Below are positions 1 through 5,290 of a stretch of 5,290 nt of DNA, piece after piece. This DNA comes from Gammaproteobacteria bacterium. Lineage in GTDB: Bacteria > Pseudomonadota > Gammaproteobacteria > UBA6429. The stretch spans positions 1 to 5,290 of the forward strand of contig QIKU01000225.1 of assembly GCA_003232015.1 (NCBI GenBank). Direction: 5' to 3'. Both the position numbers and the translations under genes were made by a program. Each line of letters starts with the position of its first letter. The stretch's first letter is position 1. The notes beneath the pieces are model-generated. The model was given only the letters and a program-made list of their open reading frames with translations. It was not told the origin of the DNA and did not search any database.

Positions 1-212
1 ATTTATACATGGCTGAACCTTCGGGTAAAAAGCTTGACCAATTATATAAACTAGCCTGGGTGCGTGGATTAAAGACCACCTACTACCTGCGTTCCATTGG
101 CGCAACACACATGGAAAAATCCACAAATCAACCCAACTCAAACCATGCTAAACAAACAGACGATATTAAAGCGTGTTCTATTCTTGATCCTGACTGTGAA
201 GCTTGCCAATAA
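1..212 (+). CDS. nrdA: Ribonucleoside-diphosphate reductase, large (alpha) subunit, C-terminal end (partial)
   Basis: This is the 3' end of a gene that enters from the left edge. The frame is open from base 3 and gives 69 residues before the TAA at 210-212. The visible part begins LYMAEPSGKKL and continues through LKTTYYLRSIGATH and EKST, which is the highly conserved last barrel segment of class I NrdA. The paired tyrosines in TTYYLRS correspond to the two stacked tyrosines that relay the radical from the small subunit to the active-site cysteine (established for the E. coli enzyme). The tail ends in CEACQ; such C-terminal cysteines re-reduce the active site and are themselves reduced by thioredoxin or glutaredoxin. 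The enzyme makes deoxyribonucleoside diphosphates from ribonucleoside diphosphates in the cytoplasm. nrdB follows 20 bases downstream, so the two are almost certainly cotranscribed. The ATG at base 9 is internal, not a start. Confidence 0.95.
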   Translation, partial: LYMAEPSGKKLDQLYKLAWVRGLKTTYYLRSIGATHMEKSTNQPNSNHAKQTDDIKACSILDPDCEACQ

Positions 213-219
213 ATAATTT

Positions 220-224
220 AAGGA
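220..224 (+). promoter_or_regulatory. Ribosome binding site of nrdB
   Basis: AAGGA lies 8 bases before the ATG at 233 and 11 before a second, adjacent ATG at 236. The spacing favours 233 as the nrdB start. It argues against the in-frame TTG at 203, which would overlap the end of nrdA and has no such site at a proper distance. Confidence 0.7.
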
Positions 225-232
225 TAACAATA

Positions 233-1423
233 ATGATGAACTGGGACGACCCATTAGCCGGCTTTAAAAACGATAACTCCGTTGACCCGGTGCTTAATAA
301 AAATACCCTGAACTTTTCAGCTGATAAACTGGATGAATCGAAGGAGATTGATGATGCCTCCGCACTTATACCTGCACAAATGGCTTCCGCTCCTACAGCA
401 TTGGGACAAGCCACCTCCATACAACCAGTTAACGCCGATGATAAGCGCGTTGTCAACGGACTTACCGATATAAACCAACTGGCACCATTTAAATATCCCT
501 GGGCATGGGAATTTTTTTTAAATGCCAACAAGAACCACTGGACACCTCTGGATATTAATATGTCCAAAGATGTACATGATTATCAACGGCGACTGACACT
601 GGAAGAGAAGCACGTATATGAAAATGTACTGTCCTATCTCACCACATCTGATATTCTCGCCATGCGTAATGTGGGGCTCGCGGTGATGGAAAAAATGACT
701 GCACCAGAATTGCAGATCTATCAGGCACGCCAGGTATACGAAGAAGCATTACACACCTGGACCTACCAACATTGCATAGAGTCTATCGGGCTCGATCAAG
801 GTGAAATCTATAACCGTTACCGTGTCGTACCGGAAATCAACAACAAGATTCAAATGGCTAACACTAAAATAAATTCCGTATTACGGCCAGACATTGATCT
901 TAATGACAAAGATGAGTTGGAAAATTTTGTTATGGCCTATATGTTTTTTGCCGGTGTATTCGAAGGATGCTGGTTTTATAATGGCTTTAGCCCCATCTTC
1001 TCTTTGCAACGTCGGGGGTTGATGACCGGTACTGCTGAACAGTTTCAATACATAATGCGTGATGAAGTACTGCATTGTGCGTTTGGAATTCGAACAGTCA
1101 AACAAATTATTATTGAAAACAATGTCGTATTAGACCCGAAACAGATCCGTGATATGTGGCTAGAAGCTGAGGCATGTGAATCTGAGTATGCCCACTATAT
1201 TTTGCCCGATCCCATTCTTGGTTACAGCGCTGAGGAACACATTACACAATTTAGGTTTATTGCCAACCGGCGTGCCAAACAATTACATCAGGACGAGCCG
1301 TTTCCAGGCTCGAAAAATGCACTTGCCTGGTTAGATGAACAGGCCAATTTGCGCAAAGAAAAAAACTTTTTTGAAACACGGGTGACGGAATACCAGACAG
1401 GTGGGGCGTTGAAATGGGAGTAA
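233..1423 (+). CDS. nrdB: Ribonucleoside-diphosphate reductase, small (beta) subunit
   Basis: A 396-residue class I small subunit that holds the dimetal centre and supplies the radical to NrdA. The first ~75 residues are a poorly conserved, acidic, probably flexible extension. The ferritin-like helical core starts near NQLAPFKYPWAWE (residues ~81-93). Counting from the ATG at 233, the metal ligands can be placed by their spacing in the family: D140 (TTSDIL), E171 and H174 (EEALHTWTY), E244 (VFEGCWFY), and E278 and H281 (RDEVLH). The residue four after H174 is Y178, the position of the stable tyrosyl radical in E. coli (Y122). Chlamydia, the Mn/Fe class Ic type, has Phe there. An aspartate rather than glutamate as first ligand also fits the di-iron tyrosyl class Ia type. 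The conserved tail KNFFETRVTEYQ followed by GGAL is intact, and its Tyr probably relays the radical to NrdA. The gene is complete and looks functional. Start chosen from the AAGGA site; the ATG at 236 is an alternative. Confidence 0.95.
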   Translation: MMNWDDPLAGFKNDNSVDPVLNKNTLNFSADKLDESKEIDDASALIPAQMASAPTALGQATSIQPVNADDKRVVNGLTDINQLAPFKYPWAWEFFLNANKNHWTPLDINMSKDVHDYQRRLTLEEKHVYENVLSYLTTSDILAMRNVGLAVMEKMTAPELQIYQARQVYEEALHTWTYQHCIESIGLDQGEIYNRYRVVPEINNKIQMANTKINSVLRPDIDLNDKDELENFVMAYMFFAGVFEGCWFYNGFSPIFSLQRRGLMTGTAEQFQYIMRDEVLHCAFGIRTVKQIIIENNVVLDPKQIRDMWLEAEACESEYAHYILPDPILGYSAEEHITQFRFIANRRAKQLHQDEPFPGSKNALAWLDEQANLRKEKNFFETRVTEYQTGGALKWE

Positions 1424-1546
1424 ACGACGATAACTTAACTATCAATATATTCAGCGGCGCGTTTCACGTATCATGTTAGCATTGTACTATACGGAAAAAT
1501 CCATCTAAACAGTTGATTGTTATAAGTATTATTTTCTTGCGATGAT

Positions 1547-1581
1547 AGCTTGACTCCGTACCCTTGTACAGAGTTTAAGCT
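1547..1581 (+). promoter_or_regulatory. MerR-type mer operator/promoter in front of merT
   Basis: A -35 box TTGACT lies at 1550-1555. It overlaps an interrupted palindrome, CTCCGTAC (1554-1561) and GTACAGAG (1566-1573), with CCTT in the middle; 7 of 8 base pairs match. The left half and the -35 box match the well-known Tn501/Tn21 mer operator. The -10 box is best read as TAAGCT (1576-1581), close to TAAGGT of Tn501, which gives a 20-base spacer. A 19-base spacer, the usual mer value, would give the poorer box TTAAGC. Over-long spacers are the hallmark of promoters that MerR-family activators untwist when they bind metal. The dyad extends outward (AGCTT 1547-1551 with AAGCT 1577-1581, one bulged T). 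The site drives merT in the direction of the operon. No merR gene is next to it. Confidence 0.85.
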
Positions 1582-1612
1582 TACTACTTATACAACTAAA
1601 AGGTAAGCGCGC

Positions 1613-1981
1613 ATGTCAGAACAATCACCCGCCCCCGCCAAAACCAGTAACCGTTCAATGTTTGCGGCTGGGCTAGCGGCTATTGGTGCCTCGGCCTGTT
1701 GTGTAGGCCCGTTAATCTTGCTCTCACTGGGAATCGGTGGCAGCTGGATCACCACGCTTACCGAATTGGAACCCTACCGTCCAATATTTATTGGCATTAC
1801 TCTGGTCTTCCTTGGGTTGGCGTTTTACTCGCTGTATCTTAAACCCCGCCAGTGCGCCCCGGATGAATCCTGTGCTATACCAAGTGTGGTTCGCAACCAG
1901 CGCATCATTTTCTGGATAGTTAGTTTGTTGATAGTTGCATTAATGACCTTCCCATATTACGGCGCGATTTTTTTTGAGTAA
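1613..1981 (+). CDS. merT: Mercuric transport protein MerT (inner membrane)
   Basis: A 122-residue membrane protein, slightly longer than the usual ~116. It has three predicted membrane helices at about residues 16-43, 57-76 and 98-117. The vicinal pair C29-C30 lies in the first helix (GASACCVGP), and a second pair, C81 and C87, is in the loop between helices 2 and 3 (RQCAPDESCA). This four-cysteine layout is diagnostic of MerT. In the family, the helix-1 pair accepts Hg2+ from periplasmic MerP and the loop pair passes it towards cytoplasmic MerA. The ATG at 1613 follows AAAAGG (1598-1603) with 9 bases of spacing. It is the first gene after the MerR-type promoter, with merP 29 bases downstream. 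The extra length is in the polar N-terminus. No change in any key residue is visible. Confidence 0.95.
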   Translation: MSEQSPAPAKTSNRSMFAAGLAAIGASACCVGPLILLSLGIGGSWITTLTELEPYRPIFIGITLVFLGLAFYSLYLKPRQCAPDESCAIPSVVRNQRIIFWIVSLLIVALMTFPYYGAIFFE

Positions 1982-2010
1982 TATAAAAATATTTAGCTTA
2001 GGAGTAAAGC

Positions 2011-2310
2011 ATGTTCCGTACTATTCTACTTTCAGGCCTGCTAATAGCCTTTGCAATAAATCATAGCTTGATCGTTATTGCGGCCGAATCAAAAACAGTA
2101 ACACTGGATGTCCCTGGCATGACCTGCAAGTTCTGCCCCATTACTATCCGCAAGTCCTTGCAAAAGGTGCCTGGTGTGATTGAGGCTAAAGTAGAATACG
2201 AGTCAAAAATAGCGACCGTCACTTTCGACCCAGACAAAACAAATGTAGATGCTTTAACCAAAGCCACTGCGAATGCCGGTTACCCTTCTACATTAAAGAC
2301 GAAACCATAA
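2011..2310 (+). CDS. merP: Periplasmic mercury-binding protein MerP
   Basis: A 99-residue precursor. Residues 1-25 form a Sec signal peptide: Arg at 3, a hydrophobic core, and probable cleavage after VIAA before ESK. The mature part is a single heavy-metal-associated (HMA) domain of the ferredoxin-like fold with the metal motif GMTCKFCPIT, using C39 and C42. It ends with a conserved-type NAGYPS segment. MerP captures Hg2+ in the periplasm and hands it to the paired cysteines of MerT. The residues between the cysteines are Lys-Phe, where the well-studied MerPs have Ala-Ala. A strong ribosome site, TAGGAG (1999-2004), sits 6 bases before the ATG. The gene follows merT closely and is presumably cotranscribed from the same promoter. 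A terminator-like hairpin begins inside its stop codon. Confidence 0.93.
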   Translation: MFRTILLSGLLIAFAINHSLIVIAAESKTVTLDVPGMTCKFCPITIRKSLQKVPGVIEAKVEYESKIATVTFDPDKTNVDALTKATANAGYPSTLKTKP

Positions 2311-2345
2311 TAGGAAAGGGCAATACGCTACCCCCCCTATTTTTT
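2309..2345 (+). terminator. Possible intrinsic terminator or attenuator between merP and merA
   Basis: AATAGG (2309-2314) can pair with CCTATT (2336-2341). Inside it, GGG (2318-2320) can pair with CCC (2331-2333), separated from the outer stem by a small internal loop (AAA opposite CC). The apical loop is about 10 bases. The 3' side runs straight into six T's (2340-2345). Hairpin plus T-tract is the form of a Rho-independent terminator, but the stem is short, interrupted and AT-rich at its base, so it is probably leaky. It would leave merTP transcribed more than merA. Paired bases were read by eye and no folding energy was computed. Confidence 0.45.
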
Positions 2346-2448
2346 GATAAACAGGTGCGATTGATACGCTGACCAGACCATTAAATTGTACAGTTTTCCA
2401 GTCACAGGCGCGTTTGGAGTCTCTGATTTTGGTTTTCTTTAGAAACCT

Positions 2449-2454
2449 GAAGGA
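2449..2454 (+). promoter_or_regulatory. Ribosome binding site of merA
   Basis: GAAGGA lies 8 bases before the ATG at 2463 and fixes that codon as the merA start. Just upstream, GGTTT (2431-2435) can pair with AAACC (2443-2447) in a small hairpin that would leave this site free. No coding sequence, and no convincing promoter, was found in the rest of the 152-base gap between merP and merA. Confidence 0.7.
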
Positions 2455-2462
2455 TTATAAAA

Positions 2463-4112
2463 ATGAGAACGATCAATTTAAAAATAACCAACATGACCTG
2501 TGAGCATTGTGCCACCAGCATACAGGATGCATTAAATGCCTTGCAAGGTGTTATTGCCTCAGTATCATATGAGGATGGTATGGCACAAGTGCAGACGCAA
2601 GGTAATCTTGATGATGAACAATTATTGCAAACGATTGAGCGTAATGGGTATGGTGTTACGTTACTTGCGGATGATAATTCGAACCGTAAAAATAATATCA
2701 ATAATCGCCTGCATATTGCGATTGTGGGTGCCGGCTCAGGCGCGTTTGCAGCGGCAATCAAGGCAACGGAACGAGGAGCAACGGTTACTTTAATAGAACG
2801 TGGCAATGTTATCGGTGGAACCTGTGTCAATATCGGCTGTGTGCCGTCAAAAATATTAATTCGAGGGGGGCATGTTGCGCACTTACAAGGGCATCATGCG
2901 GTACAGGGTGTAGCCCTGAACATACCGGAAATAGATCGTAAAAAGATGGTCGTTCAGCAACAGGATTGGGTAAAAAAATTACGCTATTCCAAATACGAAA
3001 ATATTCTCAAAACCAATCCAGGAATAAATCTAATGCGCGGCACGGCAAGATTTAAGAATGCTAGTACACTCAGCATCACCAGAGTGGACGGAAGTGAAGA
3101 AGTTATTCGTGCTGACCGTATTTTGGTGGCCGCCGGTGCCCGTCCGTCCATACCAGATATTAAAGGATTAAATGATACTCCATACTGGACCTCCACTGAA
3201 GCGCTTATTGCTGAACAGATTCCAGAACATTTAATTATACTCGGTGCATCGGCGATCGCGCTTGAATTGGCACAGGCATTTCGTCATCTTGGTGCGAAAA
3301 TAACCTTACTGGCCCGCAGTACCCTGCTCTCAAAAGAAGACCCGCAAATTGGTGAAGGCTTGATTGAAATTTTTAACCATGAAGGCATCAAGGTAATGCT
3401 CAATACCTCGCCCGATTTAATCCAACACGATGGTCAGTTATTTACTCTGCAAACAAACCGTGGACTGATAAATGGCGATCAACTGTTGGTTGCGACTGGC
3501 CGCACACCTAATACCTCAGAGCTTGCCCTTGATAAGGTCGGTGTTAAAACGGATTCTCGTGGAGGCATTGAGATAAACAACTATATGCGTACAAATATAG
3601 AAACTATTTTTGCGGTGGGTGACTGCACTAATCTACCTCAGTTTGTTTATGTTGCTGCCGCAGCGGGTACTCGTGCCGCGATGAATATGACCAATAACAG
3701 TAAAAGTGATGATGTCGCAATAGATTTGTCCACCATGCCCGCCGTGATATTTACCGATCCAGAAGTGGCTACGGTTGGGCTCAACGAACAGCAGGCCAGA
3801 ACTCAAGGGTTGGATGTGGAAAGTCGGACTCTGGAATTGAATAATGTCCCTCGCGCACTAGCCAATATGGATACACGTGGCTTTATTAAACTAGTGGCGG
3901 AAAAAAACAGCGGGCGCATCATCGGGTGTCAGATATTAGCCTCTGGTGCCGGTGAGGTTATACAGACAGCCGCTTTTGCAATACGCTATCGCAGTACAGT
4001 TGACGAACTGTCGCATCAGTTATTTCCCTACCTGACAATGGTTGAGGGGCTTAAGCTTGTGGCGCAGACTTTTACCAGAGATGTAGCACAGCTTTCATGT
4101 TGTGCGGGTTAG
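2463..4112 (+). CDS. merA: Mercuric reductase MerA (NADPH-dependent, with N-terminal HMA domain)
   Basis: A 549-residue cytoplasmic flavoprotein of the pyridine nucleotide-disulfide oxidoreductase family that reduces Hg2+ to volatile Hg0 with NADPH. In order: an HMA (NmerA) domain at residues 1-70 with C13 and C16 (NMTCEHC); an Asn-rich linker to ~83; an FAD-binding Rossmann motif GAGSGA (89-94); the redox-active pair C121 and C126 in GGTCVNIGCVPSK; an NADPH-binding motif LGASAIALE (260-268); the second FAD motif AVGDC (384-388); and a dimerisation domain with FPYLTMVEGLKL (from 521). It ends in the mercury-specific CC (C546-C547) plus AG, which delivers Hg2+ to the partner subunit's active site. 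Y178 and Y523 match, by spacing from the cysteines, the two active-site tyrosines known from Bacillus MerA. Those features separate it from lipoamide dehydrogenase and glutathione reductase. All key residues are present, so it should be active. It is the last gene of the mer set here. Confidence 0.97.
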   Translation: MRTINLKITNMTCEHCATSIQDALNALQGVIASVSYEDGMAQVQTQGNLDDEQLLQTIERNGYGVTLLADDNSNRKNNINNRLHIAIVGAGSGAFAAAIKATERGATVTLIERGNVIGGTCVNIGCVPSKILIRGGHVAHLQGHHAVQGVALNIPEIDRKKMVVQQQDWVKKLRYSKYENILKTNPGINLMRGTARFKNASTLSITRVDGSEEVIRADRILVAAGARPSIPDIKGLNDTPYWTSTEALIAEQIPEHLIILGASAIALELAQAFRHLGAKITLLARSTLLSKEDPQIGEGLIEIFNHEGIKVMLNTSPDLIQHDGQLFTLQTNRGLINGDQLLVATGRTPNTSELALDKVGVKTDSRGGIEINNYMRTNIETIFAVGDCTNLPQFVYVAAAAGTRAAMNMTNNSKSDDVAIDLSTMPAVIFTDPEVATVGLNEQQARTQGLDVESRTLELNNVPRALANMDTRGFIKLVAEKNSGRIIGCQILASGAGEVIQTAAFAIRYRSTVDELSHQLFPYLTMVEGLKLVAQTFTRDVAQLSCCAG

Positions 4113-4281
4113 GATCATAATAACCAGGATTTTTCTTTTGTTTATACTCTGCTATATTTAGAACACTATTCGATTAGTGCTACCCATTTTAATCATTATA
4201 GCCTGCAAATTAACGCCCCAACCTTTACCTGAGCTCAGTGTTGCTCCAAAATACAGCAATGAAAATTTTAAACAAACCCTT

Positions 4282-5290
4282 ATGATCCTAGGCAGATATA
4301 CCGTACTAATTGTATTTTTATTAAGCGTAATCCTTGGGTTATTCATCGCTAAAGGTAGCTGGGTTACATATCGTGAAAGTACGGAATCTACAGCCTCTAT
4401 TTCTCGTACGGAAATAACAAATAAAATTACGCACAATATTACTAAAGCAGAACAAAGCTTAAATCAACTTAATGCGCTCTTTTCAACATTTTACACCCTT
4501 GATGAGAATCAATTTTTATCAATATCGGAACAAATATTAAAACAACAACCCTATATTCGAAAGATTGCCTATATACCTAGAGTTACGAACGATAATCTGC
4601 GTAGTTTTGAATCAGAGATGAATGAACAACACTTTGTTGAATTTAAGGTGAAAGAGTACGGTAAAAATGGAAAGTTATCGCCAGTATCGGACTTAACCAA
4701 AATATATTATCCCATTTTATATATTGAACCACAAACAGTAAGGAATGTTATCCTTATCGGATTTAATGTCTATTCAATAAAGAAATTTGCTGACAGCATT
4801 AATCGATCTATAGCTTCATTCGAGACAACGCCTCTGGTTATAAATCTAAATCCAAAAAATACTGCCGCCCCAGAATATTGGTTATTAAAGTCTCTTTATA
4901 GTGGCTTTTCAACGCCAGAAGCAGATGAACTTCAACAGATACCTGGCTCCGGAGTCCTGGGCTATAGCCTGGATATTAAAGCTATTTTACCTCTGGATTT
5001 TTTAAATGAAAATTTCAGCCAATTTAACTTGTCTTTCATCGATCATAATGGAGAGGTTGAAAATATTTACTCATTCTCTAGTGCGCGAAAAAGTTCTTTA
5101 CCCGATTATTTTTCATGCACTTCGGGCAGCACCGTAATCAATACCCCGGGGCAACAGTTAACCTTAACTTACAAACAAAATCTTTTCGATAAAGACGCCG
5201 ATCGATATCAGTTAATTGTAATAATTTTAGCAATATTGTTTATTATAGTAATGGTGACCGCTTTTACTCACCGTATAATGAAAGGCTTAA
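4282..5290 (+). CDS. Membrane-anchored CHASE-domain sensor protein, N-terminal part (runs off the window)
   Basis: The frame is open to the right edge and gives 336 residues from the ATG at 4282. Residues ~6-23 form a membrane helix. A long extracytoplasmic segment (~30-308) follows, and a second helix (~310-328, from QLIVIILAI) leads into HRIMKGL at the edge. The segment resembles the CHASE ligand-sensing domain: LFSTFYTLDENQF, then QQPYIRKIAYIPRV, then the typical YYPILYIEP and, after a short gap, IGFNVYS. CHASE domains bind small molecules outside the membrane and control a cytoplasmic output domain such as a histidine kinase, GGDEF/EAL or cyclase. That part is beyond the window, so function and ligand are unknown. 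The frame continues upstream without a stop to a GTG at 4177, so the protein may be 35 residues longer. Neither start has a clear ribosome site. The gene is more AT-rich than merA. It is probably unrelated to mercury. Confidence 0.75.
   Translation, partial: MILGRYTVLIVFLLSVILGLFIAKGSWVTYRESTESTASISRTEITNKITHNITKAEQSLNQLNALFSTFYTLDENQFLSISEQILKQQPYIRKIAYIPRVTNDNLRSFESEMNEQHFVEFKVKEYGKNGKLSPVSDLTKIYYPILYIEPQTVRNVILIGFNVYSIKKFADSINRSIASFETTPLVINLNPKNTAAPEYWLLKSLYSGFSTPEADELQQIPGSGVLGYSLDIKAILPLDFLNENFSQFNLSFIDHNGEVENIYSFSSARKSSLPDYFSCTSGSTVINTPGQQLTLTYKQNLFDKDADRYQLIVIILAILFIIVMVTAFTHRIMKGL

Noticed and set aside
203..232. In-frame TTG at 203 as an earlier nrdB start.
   Set aside because: It lies inside the nrdA end, lacks a ribosome site at a proper distance, and would add residues encoded by the untranslated spacer and AAGGA site. 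ATG 233 is better supported.
1467..1493. Possible nrdAB terminator: CGTAT (1467-1471) can pair with ATACG (1489-1493).
   Set aside because: Only 5 base pairs around a 17-base loop with no proper T-tract. I see no clear terminator behind nrdB, so read-through into mer remains possible.
2344..2387. TTGATA copies at 2344 and 2361 with TAAATT at 2382 as a separate merA promoter.
   Set aside because: The spacer from 2361 is only 15 bases and the first copy lies in the T-tract of the hairpin, so the evidence is too weak to call a promoter.
2402..2830. Long open frame on the - strand across the merA start.
   Set aside because: It overlaps the conserved NmerA and FAD-binding regions of merA, has no recognisable protein similarity, and is a shadow of merA.
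4107..4139. Possible terminator after merA: GGTTA (4107-4111) can pair with TAACC (4121-4125), with a T-rich stretch at 4130-4139.
   Set aside because: The stem is only 5 base pairs with a 9-base loop, and four bases separate it from the T's. It is too weak to call by eye.
4131..4158. Possible promoter for the CHASE gene: TTTTCT and TATATT with a 16-base spacer.
   Set aside because: The -35 match is poor and the region is AT-rich, so such matches are expected by chance.
4158..4436. Open frame on the - strand opposite the start of the CHASE gene.
   Set aside because: It overlaps the membrane helix and start of a + strand frame with clear CHASE motifs. Its own product shows no family features.

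Overview
The window looks like a chromosomal stretch from a proteobacterium, most likely a gammaproteobacterium. The evidence is the nrdA-nrdB gene order, a NrdA C-terminus ending in a CxxC-type tail, and Gram-negative merT/merP/merA genes. I would not assign a genus from sequence alone. All genes recognised are on the + strand.

Layout: (1) positions 1-212 hold the last 69 codons of nrdA, the large subunit of aerobic class I ribonucleotide reductase. (2) nrdB, the radical-generating small subunit, follows at 233-1423 after a 20-base gap. (3) The 189-base gap 1424-1612 contains no gene, but its distal part carries a very recognisable MerR-type operator/promoter. (4) merT (1613-1981), merP (2011-2310) and merA (2463-4112) form a compact mercury(II) detoxification operon. 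MerP binds Hg2+ in the periplasm, MerT carries it across the inner membrane, and MerA reduces it to volatile Hg0 with NADPH. No merR, merC, merD, merE, merF or merB is present in the window. (5) The 152-base gap between merP and merA is unusually long for this operon and begins with a terminator-like hairpin followed by six T's. (6) After merA the DNA becomes more AT-rich. A membrane protein with a periplasmic CHASE sensor domain starts at about 4282 (or 4177) and runs off the right edge, so its output domain is not visible.

The window joins a housekeeping gene pair (nrdAB), an accessory resistance operon (merTPA) and an unrelated signalling gene. No transposase, integrase, recognisable inverted repeat or tRNA marks how the mer genes arrived. 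I see no wholly new system. The points most worth a second look concern mer regulation: a MerR operator without a linked merR and with an apparent 20-base spacer, plus a possible attenuator between merP and merA.
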